Assembly (NCBI GenBank): GCA_036494815.1
Contig: DASXNV010000032.1
Location: 243,544-307,543, forward strand
Source of the DNA: Poindextera sp036494815
GTDB lineage: Bacteria; Pseudomonadota; Alphaproteobacteria; Caulobacterales; Caulobacteraceae
Direction of reading: 5' to 3'
Length of the DNA: 64,000 nucleotides
The notes beneath the pieces were generated by a model that saw nothing but the letters and a program-made list of their open reading frames with translations, searched no databases and was not told the origin of the DNA. Both the position numbers and the translations under genes were made by a program. Of the stretch, positions 35,896 to 45,008 are shown piece by piece (the stretch's first letter is position 1; each line of letters opens with the position of its first letter).

Positions 35896-36956
35896 GCAGG
35901 CCCCCGGAACCGGGGCAGGATCTCGGCGCCGAACATATGTAAACCTTCAACATAATCGGGAAAGATGAGCATCAGCCCGTCTAACTCGCATTGGTCGAGA
36001 AAGCGCTCCGTCTTTTCGCCGCAGGTCTTGGGTGAGCCGACCACGGTCTGGGTCATGAACGGACCTTGCGCCTCGGCCTCGGCGACCAAGCGCTCGGGGG
36101 GCACGCCCCAGCTCTTCAGCATACTGATGATCGCCGCCATGTCCGCGCCCTCGGTGTAGCGACGCACCAGCGCCTCGGCTTCGGCGTCGGTTTCGGCGTG
36201 GATCAGGGTGCACATGGCGTAGGTCTTGATGGTCGAGCCAAGCTCGGCCGCCACCGCCTTGGCGGTGCGGCTATGGTCGCGATGTTCCTGCGGCGTGCGG
36301 CCGCCGATGAACACCGCGTCGGCCTGCCCCACGGCGAAGCGGAAGCCGCGTTCGGACATGCCGGCGCAGATCAGGTCCGGCCGGGGCTTCGAGATCGGCT
36401 TGGGGTCGGAGACGCAGTCCTGCATGTGAAAGAAGCGGCCGTCGAAATCGACGCTGGGTTCGCGCCACAACCGCTTGACGATGGTGGCCCATTCCTCGGC
36501 CAGGTCGTAGCGCTCGTCGTGGGACAAAGTGTCGTCCCACTCGCCCATCTGGTCGAACTCTTCTCGGAAGGCGCCGGCGACGATATTCAGCCCGGCCCGA
36601 CCCCCGGAGATGTGGTCGAGGGTGGTGATCATCTTGGCGATCACCGCCGGATTGTGCAGCAGACTATGCACCGTGGCCCAAACCTTCACCCGACTGGTCG
36701 CCTGGGCGATGGCGGCCATCATTGTCATGGACTCCATGGACACGCCCCAGTGGTTGGTCTCGCCGCCGAAGCCGCGCCACTTGCCCATAGACATGACGAA
36801 GTCGAGGCCGATCTCGTCGGCGATCAGGGCCGCGGCCAGGTTCTGCTTCCAAAGGCCGTCCAGCGGCGGGGTGGCGTTGGAGACGATCCAGCCGCCATTG
36901 GCCACCGGCAGGAACACGCCGAAATCCTTGCGTGTGGTGTTGGCCTGCATCGACAT
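35892..36956 (-). CDS. LLM-class flavin monooxygenase, RutA-like
   Basis: 354-aa FMN-dependent enzyme of the luciferase-like monooxygenase class. The N terminus FGVFLPVANGGWI, FVMSMGKWRGFGG, TTLDHISGGRAGLNIV and the LICAGMSERGF segment are closest in pattern to RutA pyrimidine oxygenase and dimethylsulfone-type relatives. FMNH2 must come from a separate reductase, which is not in the window. ATG 36956 follows GAGGGCGG; the frame from 37025 is unlikely. It lies 7 nt after the MFS gene and 4 nt into the cysteine hydrolase gene, so it is tightly operonic. The substrate is probably an N-heterocycle or amide; this is inferred. Confidence 0.87.
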   Translation of the reverse strand: MSMQANTTRKDFGVFLPVANGGWIVSNATPPLDGLWKQNLAAALIADEIGLDFVMSMGKWRGFGGETNHWGVSMESMTMMAAIAQATSRVKVWATVHSLLHNPAVIAKMITTLDHISGGRAGLNIVAGAFREEFDQMGEWDDTLSHDERYDLAEEWATIVKRLWREPSVDFDGRFFHMQDCVSDPKPISKPRPDLICAGMSERGFRFAVGQADAVFIGGRTPQEHRDHSRTAKAVAAELGSTIKTYAMCTLIHAETDAEAEALVRRYTEGADMAAIISMLKSWGVPPERLVAEAEAQGPFMTQTVVGSPKTCGEKTERFLDQCELDGLMLIFPDYVEGLHMFGAEILPRFRGPA

Positions 36957-36963
36957 GCCGCCC

Positions 36964-38280
36964 TCAGGCCTGCTCCTGGACCAACTGCGTCGCTGATGCG
37001 GGATCGTCACGCAAGGCTTTGGCACGGCCTCCCATGTGCGGCGGTCGCATGAACACCGCCGCGACCAGGATCAGTGCGATCACGCCGGCATAAATCTCGA
37101 AGGTCGAACCAAAGCCGCCGGTCTCGTCGCGCAGGACCCCGCCGATGGTGGAGCCAAAGGCCGACACTCCCCCGATCAGGCAGGTCAAGGAGAAGATCTC
37201 CAGGTTATGTTTTCGGCCGAAATAGTTCAGCAGCAGCATGGTCACGGCGAAGGCGGTGAGGCCGAAGCCCAGACCACTGCCCACCGCAAAGGTCAGCATG
37301 GTGGTATAGTCGTGGGCGATGCTGAGCGCGCCAGCCCCCACGGTCAGGGCGGCCAGGGCGAAGACCAACAGCCAACGTGGTTCGACCCGATCACCGATCA
37401 GGCCGCCGAAGGCTCGGCCTCCGGTCTGGGCCAGGGCTTCGAGGCCGAGCATATAGGCCGCGACCTTCGTGCCGACACCCCGCTCGGTCAGGTGGGCGAC
37501 CGCCAGGCTGGCGACCGAGACGCCCACGAACAGGTGGCCGAAATAGGCGGTCAGCAGAACGTAGAACTGCGGGGTTCGCACCGCCTGTTTCACGGTCCAG
37601 TTCACAGCCGTCCGATAGGCGCGTCCGGGTTGCGGCGCCGCCAGTTCCTCGGCCACCTGATGGTCGGTGTGCTCGGACGCCTTGGCCAGCCAGTCTCGGC
37701 CGCCCACCAGGGCCGCGGTGGTCAGGCCGAGCGCGGTGGAGAGCACCAGCTGGATCTGCCAGAACACTCGCCAGTGATCGTGGAAGCCGTCCAGGGTGGC
37801 CACGGCCATCAGCGGCCCGGCCACGCCGCCCAGGGCGCTGGCGGTGAAGTAGATCCCGAACGGGCGGGCCCTGTGGCTGAACACGGCGGCCAGGACATGG
37901 GTGGCGGGAATCAGCGACATCATCTGATAGCCGACCCCGCACAGGGCCGCGCCCAGGAAATAGAGGATCAGGCCGTGAGCGCTGGCCAGGGCGTCAAAGC
38001 CGCCGGCCATCACGCCGCAACCCAGGATCAGCGTCACCCGCACCCCGAACCGGCGGATCAGGAAGGCGGGGATGAAGGAGGAAAAGCCGCAGGCCGCACC
38101 CAGGATGGTGAAGCCCAGCCCTGCCTCGCGCCAGTTCCAGCCCTCATCGGCGACCATGCGCGGCAGGACCACCCCCAGCGAGGTGAAGGTCGAGGCGTTG
38201 ATCATGAAACCGACCAGGCTGAACACGCACAGCAGTATCCATGGTCGCCATTCAAGCCTGGACCATTCTGGTTTGAACAT
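36964..38280 (-). CDS. MFS transporter in RutAB-like operon
   Basis: 438-aa major facilitator permease with 12 predicted helices in two halves and a central cytosolic loop (roughly residues 190-240). The early segment LGVVLPRMVADEGWNWREAGLG resembles organic-acid/oxalate:formate-type MFS carriers; it is shortened here to MVADEGWNWREAG. ATG 38280 is used; upstream residues would overlap the receptor stop. It stands between a TonB receptor and two catabolic enzymes, so it is probably the inner-membrane importer for the same compound. Confidence 0.87.
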   Translation of the reverse strand: MFKPEWSRLEWRPWILLCVFSLVGFMINASTFTSLGVVLPRMVADEGWNWREAGLGFTILGAACGFSSFIPAFLIRRFGVRVTLILGCGVMAGGFDALASAHGLILYFLGAALCGVGYQMMSLIPATHVLAAVFSHRARPFGIYFTASALGGVAGPLMAVATLDGFHDHWRVFWQIQLVLSTALGLTTAALVGGRDWLAKASEHTDHQVAEELAAPQPGRAYRTAVNWTVKQAVRTPQFYVLLTAYFGHLFVGVSVASLAVAHLTERGVGTKVAAYMLGLEALAQTGGRAFGGLIGDRVEPRWLLVFALAALTVGAGALSIAHDYTTMLTFAVGSGLGFGLTAFAVTMLLLNYFGRKHNLEIFSLTCLIGGVSAFGSTIGGVLRDETGGFGSTFEIYAGVIALILVAAVFMRPPHMGGRAKALRDDPASATQLVQEQA

Positions 38281-38321
38281 GGGCGCTTTTTGGGTGGCGC
38301 GGGCTGGTGTGGGGACTCTGG

Positions 38322-40739
38322 TCAAAACTTGCGCTTCACGGTGATGCGCCACTCGCGTCCACGCCCAGGTAACGCGCCGACATTGGCGTAGGTGTCCTGG
38401 TCGGGCGTAAAGTAGAGTTTGTCCAGCAGGTTATCGATGTTGGCCGTCACCTCATAGGCGCCGCGCTGATAGTAGAGCGAGGCGTTGACTAGGGTGTAGG
38501 CGGGGTAGGTGACCGCGTTCTGCACCAGGCCCGAGGTCTTGGAGGCATAGGTGGCGCCCAGTGTGGCGCCGGCCTTGCCCCAGTCATGGGCGTCGGTGGT
38601 ATAGGAGCCAAACAGGCTAAGCACAGTGTGGGGAACAAGCGTGTCTTCGTAGTCGCCCGCCCGACCCGGCAGGGTTGAGAAATCAAACACCAGGAACGCA
38701 CCGCCGTAGGCGTCCGCGCCCGGTACGCCGGCGGTATAGGCGGGGATATAGACCGTCGAATGGTCCGGGCCCTTGACCTCGGTGTGCTGGGTGTCGCCGG
38801 CGAAGGTGAAGCTGATATTGTCCGTGGCCAGATAACGAGCCTCGAACTCGACGCCATTACCGCGGGTGCCGATGATGGCGCTGTTGAGGCCGTTCAGTTC
38901 GCTGCGGTCCTGACGATAGACGGCGATCGAGCCGACCAGGGTCTTGTGCAGCAATTGGAACTTGATCCCGGCCTCGGTGAGATCCGAATTGGAGACCCAG
39001 CCGTCGGCCTGGATCACGCTGGGCCGCAGATCGCCCGCCTGCTCCACCTCCAGCGCCGCGGCCTGGGCGTAGGTGACATAGGGCATCAGGCCCCAGCCCA
39101 GCTTGTAGGTGGCGCTGGTGGAATAGGTCCACTTGCCCTTGCCGGCGCTGACCTGGGCTGGAGTTTCAAATGAGAAAATACCGGTGTCCCGGGACGTGGC
39201 GTCGAAATTGTCGAACCGGCCGCCAAGGATCAGATTAAGGCGCTTGCCGATCATGATTTCGCTGGTGGCGAAGACACCGGCGTCGTTCCAGCGGCTGTGC
39301 ACGTCGGTTTCCCAGCCCACACCGCTGCCGGCCTCGAACGGTGAGGCCATGATGTCGGTGGCCGTGGGGCCGAACGACAGGTCGCGCCGGTCCAGGGCGA
39401 TCATGCCGCTGTCGAAGGTCTCCTTCTGCTCGCCCTTGTAGTGGCGATAGGAGGCGCCGACGAAGTCCGTGGAGGTGATCAGGCCGTTCAAGGCGTCCAG
39501 CGAAAAGGCGTAGGTCAGCCGGCTTTCGAAGGTCCAGGCGTGATAGTCGGCGGGAAAACCGTAGCTGACGAAGCGCTTGTTGCTGAGGCTGTCGTAGAAG
39601 AACTGCAACTTGAGCGACCGGTCGCCGCCCAGGTCCTTAGCGATGTCGTAATAATAGGTCGCCGTGCCCGTGCGTGAAAAGTCCGCCGGGCTGATGAAGA
39701 CCGTCCGGGGGCTGAGCTTGGTGGTTGCGACGCCTGTGTCTAGGGTGAAGCGCGGATCGGTGGTCGGTGGAGCGCCGAAATATCCTTGATAGAGGCCCGT
39801 CGAGAACGGGTAGACCCCATTGGGCGGGTTGGTTTCGGTCGGGTCCAGCCGCCCGTTGTGATTGGTGTCGGTCAGGGTTGTGTCGCGGCCGGTGATATAG
39901 ACTTGGTTGTCGATCAGGTTCTGGGTCAGTCGATTCCAGCCGGGGGTCTGCACGTCGCCGCTGGAATTGTAGCCCATGCCGCCGAATGCGGTTGTCCAGC
40001 CGCCCCCCAGGTCGAAGTCGGCCGAGATCTCGCCCAGCTGGCGCCTGGGGTGCAGTCCACGATAATAGCTGCCCGAGTCTTCCAACTCGCCATAGGCGTG
40101 GACCCCGCCGGTGATCTGGGCGAAATCCGCCGGCAGGCCGATCTGGCCCGTAAAATTCCTCTTGTCGTAGCTGCCCAGAGTGGCCGTGAGCTCACCCGAG
40201 GGCTGCGTCAGGTAGGTGCCCTCGTCCTTGGCGGTCTTGGGCTCGAAATTGACCAGACCGCCGATCTTGCCGGGGCCGTAGAGCGGCGTGGGCGGCCCCC
40301 GGACGATATCGATCTGGGCCGCGTCGCCGATGGGGGTGGAGTAGGTGCCGCGGTCCTCGATGCGCTTGAAGCCGCGGAAATAGTTCTCCGCCAGGGTGCC
40401 GCGGATCTGCACCGATCCGGGCACGCCGTAATAGCTGGCGGTATAGGTGCCCGGCGAGACGGCGGTCAGCTTGTCCAGGCTCTGGATGCCGTAGCGATCC
40501 AGGGTCACATCGCTGACGAAACTGGCCGAGCGCGGGGTCTCGATCAGGGGTTTCTTCAAGCCGAACACGGTGCTGGCGGGCCGGCGCTCCAGAAGGCCGG
40601 TCTTGTCGGCGGTGACCACGATCTCGCTGATCGGCGACGGGGTTGCGGCCGTATCCGCGGCGCGAGCGGCGCTAGCGATGCCGATCAGAGCGACGGCGGC
40701 CGCGCTCCCGAACAATGCCCCTCGATAGTCGTTCGACAT
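38322..40739 (-). CDS. TonB-dependent receptor with an EF-hand-like loop
   Basis: 805-aa outer-membrane receptor. The signal peptide is about residues 1-28 (ending ARAA), then comes a TonB box-like ISEIVVTADK. The plug has RGPPTPLYGPGKIGGLVNF, close to siderophore-type receptors. The barrel ends in RITVKRKF with a C-terminal Phe. Residues 291-302 match an EF-hand calcium loop exactly: D-x-N-x-N-G-x-L-D-x-x-E. It is the first gene of the receptor, permease, RutA-like and RutB-like unit, so it probably imports an organic nitrogen compound or its metal chelate. Confidence 0.92.
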   Translation of the reverse strand: MSNDYRGALFGSAAAVALIGIASAARAADTAATPSPISEIVVTADKTGLLERRPASTVFGLKKPLIETPRSASFVSDVTLDRYGIQSLDKLTAVSPGTYTASYYGVPGSVQIRGTLAENYFRGFKRIEDRGTYSTPIGDAAQIDIVRGPPTPLYGPGKIGGLVNFEPKTAKDEGTYLTQPSGELTATLGSYDKRNFTGQIGLPADFAQITGGVHAYGELEDSGSYYRGLHPRRQLGEISADFDLGGGWTTAFGGMGYNSSGDVQTPGWNRLTQNLIDNQVYITGRDTTLTDTNHNGRLDPTETNPPNGVYPFSTGLYQGYFGAPPTTDPRFTLDTGVATTKLSPRTVFISPADFSRTGTATYYYDIAKDLGGDRSLKLQFFYDSLSNKRFVSYGFPADYHAWTFESRLTYAFSLDALNGLITSTDFVGASYRHYKGEQKETFDSGMIALDRRDLSFGPTATDIMASPFEAGSGVGWETDVHSRWNDAGVFATSEIMIGKRLNLILGGRFDNFDATSRDTGIFSFETPAQVSAGKGKWTYSTSATYKLGWGLMPYVTYAQAAALEVEQAGDLRPSVIQADGWVSNSDLTEAGIKFQLLHKTLVGSIAVYRQDRSELNGLNSAIIGTRGNGVEFEARYLATDNISFTFAGDTQHTEVKGPDHSTVYIPAYTAGVPGADAYGGAFLVFDFSTLPGRAGDYEDTLVPHTVLSLFGSYTTDAHDWGKAGATLGATYASKTSGLVQNAVTYPAYTLVNASLYYQRGAYEVTANIDNLLDKLYFTPDQDTYANVGALPGRGREWRITVKRKF

Positions 40740-40838
40740 GAAACCCTCGATCGAAGGATCCGCAAGACCTCCGCCGGCGGCGGATCAGCCCTCAATCTTG
40801 CAAATCCGAACGACAGGACGCCCGCTTCGTTCACCTCG

Positions 40839-40859
40839 AATTTTACCGTAAAATTTCAC
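40839..40859 (-). promoter_or_regulatory. Candidate GntR operator A (17-bp perfect palindrome)
   Basis: AATTTTAC-C-GTAAAATT is a perfect palindrome at 40839-40855, 100 bp before the TonB receptor start. On the plus strand the block continues to TTTCAC (40859). It is a rare AT island in GC-rich DNA, and a similar block lies before the GntR gene at 41798-41816. Confidence 0.55.
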
Positions 40860-41005
40860 AAAACATTTGACAGGAGGCGTCCAATCGCCCATCTAATAGC
40901 AGGGCGATTGTGCGAGCGCATCTCAATATCGAGCCTGGCTGGCTGAATTTTGCTGGCCGTGGGCGCAGCTTTCCTACCTTTCCGCTCCGTCGGGCGCCCC
41001 AGACC

Positions 41006-41746
41006 TCATCGCCGCCCACTGCGAAACGCCAGTCCGCCGCTGATGGGGCCACCGGTCACCATCCGCCGCATATTGTCGGAGAACACCCCCAGCACGGCGG
41101 CCACCGCATCGCGTGCGCCGTCGATGTCACCCTGGGCGATCAGTTCGGCCAGTTCCCGGTGGCGAACGATCTCGGCGATCCGCTCTTCCTCTGTGTCGTC
41201 GGCCATGGAGAAGATCCAGAATCGCGCCGCTTTGTGGTGCAGGGGGATGATGATGCGGGCCAGGGTGGCGTTGCGGCCGGCGCGGGCCAGGGCGGCGTGG
41301 AACCGCTGGTCCATGGCCACCAGGGCGCGCACGTCGCGGCCGCGGATGGCGTCTTCGGCGCCGTCGAAGGCCGAGCGCAGGGCGGCGATGTCCTCCGGCC
41401 CCGCATTGGCGGCGGCCAGGGCGGCGCAGTGCGGCTCGATCAGGCCGCGCGCCTCATAGGCCTGGCGCACCTCGATGATGTCCAGCGGCGCCACCGTGGT
41501 GCCGGCCCGCGACCGACGCACCACCAAGCCTTCCAGGGCCAGCCGGGCCAGGGAGTCGCGCACCCCGGCCAGGCCGGCGTCGTAGCGCTTGACCAGGGCC
41601 TGTTCGTCCAGCCGACCGCCGGGCGCCAATTCGCCCAGGATGATGTCCAACAGGATCTGTTCATAGACCCGCGCCTTTTGCAGGTCAGGGGACCAGTCCT
41701 CGAACGGGCTGGCGATGGTCTCGGCGGCGGCCACGTCTTTCGACAC
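41006..41746 (-). CDS. GntR family regulator, FadR-type
   Basis: 246-aa regulator. The N-terminal winged helix (roughly residues 25-90, with LVKRYDAGLAGVRDSLARLALEGL, shortened here to GVRDSLARLALEGL) is followed by an FCD effector domain with metal-site residues in DQRFHAALA and the final HRELAELI region. This class senses small organic acids. The gene is transcribed in the same direction as the receptor operon 267 bp downstream and is divergent from the C69 dipeptidase. Related AT-rich motifs before both units suggest it represses both and itself. Confidence 0.88.
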   Translation of the reverse strand: MSKDVAAAETIASPFEDWSPDLQKARVYEQILLDIILGELAPGGRLDEQALVKRYDAGLAGVRDSLARLALEGLVVRRSRAGTTVAPLDIIEVRQAYEARGLIEPHCAALAAANAGPEDIAALRSAFDGAEDAIRGRDVRALVAMDQRFHAALARAGRNATLARIIIPLHHKAARFWIFSMADDTEEERIAEIVRHRELAELIAQGDIDGARDAVAAVLGVFSDNMRRMVTGGPISGGLAFRSGRR

Positions 41747-41797
41747 GCAGAATCCCTTTTATGTCGGCCCGCCGTTCTGCAGGCCGCTGAATTGGCT

Positions 41798-41816
41798 AGT
41801 TACGCTGAAATTTCAC
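41798..41816. promoter_or_regulatory. Candidate GntR operator B
   Basis: AGTTACGCTGAAATTTCAC matches the plus-strand block at 40841-40859 at 14 of 19 positions. It lies in the divergent gap between the GntR gene (minus) and the C69 dipeptidase gene (plus). Confidence 0.45.
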
Positions 41817-41886
41817 GGCTCGCCAGTTGAGACCGACGATCGCCTGTGCTGGAGGTGGGCGCCAATCCGGATCGGAGACCGCCTGC

Positions 41887-43215
41887 ATGTGCGACACGCT
41901 CGCCGCCCTGTCTTCCGTCACAGCCGCGGGCGGCGTCCTGTTCGCCAAGAACAGCGATCGCGAGCGCAACGAGGCCCAGTTCATCGAGATGACCCCGCGC
42001 GCCGAGCATCCGGCGGGCGCGGTGCTGCAGGCGACCTATATCGTCATCCCTCAAGCGCGGCGCACCCACGCCTGCCTGCTCAGCCGCCCATTCTGGACGT
42101 GGGGCGCCGAGATGGGCGCCAATGAGCATGGGGTGATGATCGGCAACGAGGCCATGCATTCGGCGATCCCGGCTCAACGGCGTCGGGCCTTGATCGGCAT
42201 GGATCTGGTGCGGCTGGGCTTGGAGCGCGCGGCCAGCGCCGCCGAGGCGGTCGAGGTGATCACCCAGCTTCTGCAGGCACACGGCCAGGGCGGCGACTGC
42301 GGCCATCTGGGCCGGTTCTATTATCATAACGGCTTCATCATCGCTGATGCGCGCGAGGCCTATGTGCTGGAGACGGTGGGGCGCTGGTGGGCGGTGGAGA
42401 AGGTCGCGGATCTGCGCGCCCTGTCCAACGCCTTCAGCATCGGGCGCGGCGCCGAACGGGTCAGCGCCGATCTGGGCGTACACGCCGCCGCGCAGGGCTG
42501 GACGGACGCCCAAGGCCGCTTCGATTTCGCTGAACGCCTGCTCGATCCCGTCCGCGATGCAGCCAGTTTCGGGCGTGGCCGCTGCGCGCGCGGGACCGCT
42601 CTGCTGGAGCAGAGTCGCGGCGGCCTGACCCCCGCTCACATGATGGCCATCCTGCGCGATCATGGCGAAGAGGCCGAACACGAACCGGCCTGGACCCCCG
42701 CGGCCACCGCCCGCCGCACCCTTTGCATGCACGCCGCTCAAGGCCCGCGCCGCAGCCAGAGCGTCGGGTCGATGATGTCGGATCTGGGCGGCGCGCGGCC
42801 GGTGCATTGGATGACGGGAACCTCGGCGCCGTGCCTCAGCCTGTTCAAGCCGGTGCTGTTCGAGACTAACCTGCCACCGCAGGGGCCGGCGCCCAGCGAC
42901 CGGTGGGATAGCGAGAGCCTGTGGTGGCGGCACGAGCGGTTGCACCGAGCGGTGCTGGAGGACTACGCGGTTCGCGCTCCGCTGATCGTTGTCGAGCGCG
43001 ACGCGATCGAGGTCGACTTTCAGGCGCGGATCGAGGCCGTTCGGGGTGGGCCGGTCGAGGAGCTTAAGGCGGTGGTTCAGGCCTGCTGGCTTGAGGCCGA
43101 GGCGGCTGAGGCGCGGTGGGCAGCAAGGATCGCGAGGCTTGGGCCTGCCCAAAGCCGGTCGAGTTCGTTGCGTCGCAGTTGGGCGCGGTTGAACCAGGTC
43201 GCCGGGATCGGGTAG
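41887..43215 (+). CDS. C69 family dipeptidase (secernin-like)
   Basis: 442-aa Ntn-hydrolase-type peptidase of family C69. The N terminus MCDTLAAL puts the nucleophile Cys at position 2, exposed by removal of Met. FAKNSDRERNEAQ and GANEHGVMIGNEA are conserved in secernins and dipeptidase A. The start ATG 41887 follows GGAGA. No signal peptide is present, so it is cytoplasmic. It is divergent from the GntR regulator and may process a peptide or amide product handled by the neighbouring operon, although it could be a general dipeptidase. Confidence 0.88.
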   Translation: MCDTLAALSSVTAAGGVLFAKNSDRERNEAQFIEMTPRAEHPAGAVLQATYIVIPQARRTHACLLSRPFWTWGAEMGANEHGVMIGNEAMHSAIPAQRRRALIGMDLVRLGLERAASAAEAVEVITQLLQAHGQGGDCGHLGRFYYHNGFIIADAREAYVLETVGRWWAVEKVADLRALSNAFSIGRGAERVSADLGVHAAAQGWTDAQGRFDFAERLLDPVRDAASFGRGRCARGTALLEQSRGGLTPAHMMAILRDHGEEAEHEPAWTPAATARRTLCMHAAQGPRRSQSVGSMMSDLGGARPVHWMTGTSAPCLSLFKPVLFETNLPPQGPAPSDRWDSESLWWRHERLHRAVLEDYAVRAPLIVVERDAIEVDFQARIEAVRGGPVEELKAVVQACWLEAEAAEARWAARIARLGPAQSRSSSLRRSWARLNQVAGIG

Positions 43216-43238
43216 GCGACCGGCGGAACGGTTCGCCT
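43214..43238. terminator. Hairpin between convergent genes
   Basis: AGGCGACC-GGCGGAAC-GGTTCGCCT can form an 8-bp stem with one bulge between the C69 dipeptidase stop and the spermidine synthase-like stop. No T-run; weak evidence. Confidence 0.3.
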
Positions 43239-43239
43239 G

Positions 43240-43914
43240 TCAGCCCTTCAATGCCAGCCAGATCACATGCCGAGCGCCTCGCCCCGCCCGGTTGGCCCGC
43301 ACCCGGACCTCTTCCACCGTGAAACCCGCCCGTTTCAGCCGTCGGGTGAAGGCGACGTCGGGCGCCGAGGACCACACCGCCAGCACCCCGCCCGGGCGCA
43401 GGGCCTTTCGCGCGGCGGCCAGGCCGCTCGGGTCATAGAGACCGTCATTGGCCTTGCGGCTTAGGCCTTCTGGGCCGTTGTCCACGTCGAGCAGGACTGC
43501 GTCATAGGCCGATTGGCTCGACCGGATCAGATCGCCGACATCGCCTTGATGGACGGTGACGCGGGGATCATCGAGGCTGCCTTCGAACACGCTGGCAAGA
43601 GGGCTTTTGGCCCAGGCGATCACGGCGGGAACCAGCTCGGCGACCACCACGCCGGCGTCGGCTTTGAGCGCTTTAAGGGCCGCGCGCAGTGTGAAGCCCA
43701 TGCCCAGGCCACCAATCAGGATCTTGGCCCGCGGACGATCGCCGATGCGGTCGCAGACCAGCGTGGCGAGGGCCTCCTCTGAACCGCTGAGGCGGCTGTT
43801 CATCAGTTCGATCGAGCCGGACATGATCGAATATTCGCTCCCGCGCCGCATCAGGCGCAGGTCGCCGCCGTCGTCGGGCATGGTCGCGGTGTCGAGGTGT
43901 TCCCAGGGAATCAT
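43240..43914 (-). CDS. Spermidine synthase-like methyltransferase-fold protein
   Basis: 224-aa Rossmann-fold protein related to spermidine synthase. ILIGGLGMGFTLR is the SAM/dcSAM-binding glycine loop, followed by an acidic residue in VVVAELVPAV and by YDAVLLDVDNGPEG. The protein is short and lacks the N-terminal beta domain of true SpeE, so polyamine synthesis is uncertain. It converges on the C69 gene. Forty bases separate its start from the 2-oxoacid oxidoreductase stop upstream on the same strand. Confidence 0.82.
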   Translation of the reverse strand: MIPWEHLDTATMPDDGGDLRLMRRGSEYSIMSGSIELMNSRLSGSEEALATLVCDRIGDRPRAKILIGGLGMGFTLRAALKALKADAGVVVAELVPAVIAWAKSPLASVFEGSLDDPRVTVHQGDVGDLIRSSQSAYDAVLLDVDNGPEGLSRKANDGLYDPSGLAAARKALRPGGVLAVWSSAPDVAFTRRLKRAGFTVEEVRVRANRAGRGARHVIWLALKG

Positions 43915-43952
43915 GGGTCACCCATACCTCAGTCGGCGTGGGCGTCCACGAG

Positions 43953-45008
43953 CTATCGCAGCGAGGCGTTCAGCGCCTCCAGGGCGGCCGCGCCTGGAAC
44001 CAGCTCGCGGTCGCTCAGGGCGTTGAGCGGCGTATCCACCGTTTCCAGACCGTCGTGCAGATCCTGCGCCTCGGGATCCACATAGAGCAGGCCGGTGACG
44101 ATCTCGCCCAGGGCCTGGCGCTGTTGCAGGAAGGTCATGGCGCCGACCCGGTCGCTGGGATCGTATTGGACACCCAGCTTGTGCAGGGCCAGGACCGAGC
44201 CGTCGTGCTGGGTCACCAACTCGGTCGTGCCGGGCTCGTGGTCGATATGAATAGGGCTGCGCGGACCGATCACCTCCAGCCGGTTCACCGCCTCGTTGTG
44301 TTCGCGCACATAGTCGAAGCTCTTGGTCGAGCCCGTGTGGTTGTTGAACTGCACACAGGGACTAATGCAGTCGATGAAGGCTGCGCCCCGGTGGCTCAGC
44401 GCCGCCTTGATCAGGGGGACCAGCTGGGCCTTATCGCCTGAGAAGCTTCGGGCGACGAAGGTGGCGCCCAGCTGCAGGGCCACGCTGACCAGGTCGATGG
44501 CCGAGTCGTGGTTGACCACGCCCTTCTTGCTTTTGGAGCCTCGGTCGGAGGTGGCCGAGAACTGCCCCTTGGTCAGGCCATAGACCCCGTTGTTCTCGAC
44601 GATATAGGTCATGTTGACCCCGCGCCGGATCGAATGAGCGAACTGGCCAAAGCCGATCGAGGCGCTGTCGCCGTCGCCGGAGACGCCCAGATAGATCAGG
44701 TCGCGATTGGCCAGGTTGGCTCCGGTCAGCACCGAGGGCATGCGGCCGTGCACGCTGTTGAAGCCGTGGGAATTGCCCAAGAAGTAGTCTGGGGTCTTGG
44801 ATGAGCAGCCGATGCCCGACAGCTTGGCGATGCGGTGCGGCGGCAGGTCCAGCTCGAAACAGGCCTGGATGATCGAGGCGCTGATGGAGTCGTGCCCACA
44901 GCCGGCGCAGAGGGTGGAGACCGAACCTTCATAGTCGCGGCGGGTGAAGCCCAGGGCGTTGGCCGGCAGTTTGGGGTGATGCAGTTGGGGCTTGAGAATA
45001 TAGGTCAT
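43953..45008 (-). CDS. korB: 2-oxoacid:ferredoxin oxidoreductase, beta subunit
   Basis: 351-aa ThDP-binding beta subunit. CAGCGHDSISASIIQ, KLSGIGCSSKTPDYF and GVSGDGDSASIGFGQF are the KorB/PorB signatures; the last binds ThDP-Mg. It forms, with the alpha subunit, an enzyme that oxidises a 2-keto acid such as 2-oxoglutarate to its CoA thioester while reducing ferredoxin or another low-potential carrier. Its ATG overlaps the korA stop by 4 nt. It is the third gene of a tightly packed operon starting at 48609. Confidence 0.9.
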   Translation of the reverse strand: MTYILKPQLHHPKLPANALGFTRRDYEGSVSTLCAGCGHDSISASIIQACFELDLPPHRIAKLSGIGCSSKTPDYFLGNSHGFNSVHGRMPSVLTGANLANRDLIYLGVSGDGDSASIGFGQFAHSIRRGVNMTYIVENNGVYGLTKGQFSATSDRGSKSKKGVVNHDSAIDLVSVALQLGATFVARSFSGDKAQLVPLIKAALSHRGAAFIDCISPCVQFNNHTGSTKSFDYVREHNEAVNRLEVIGPRSPIHIDHEPGTTELVTQHDGSVLALHKLGVQYDPSDRVGAMTFLQQRQALGEIVTGLLYVDPEAQDLHDGLETVDTPLNALSDRELVPGAAALEALNASLR

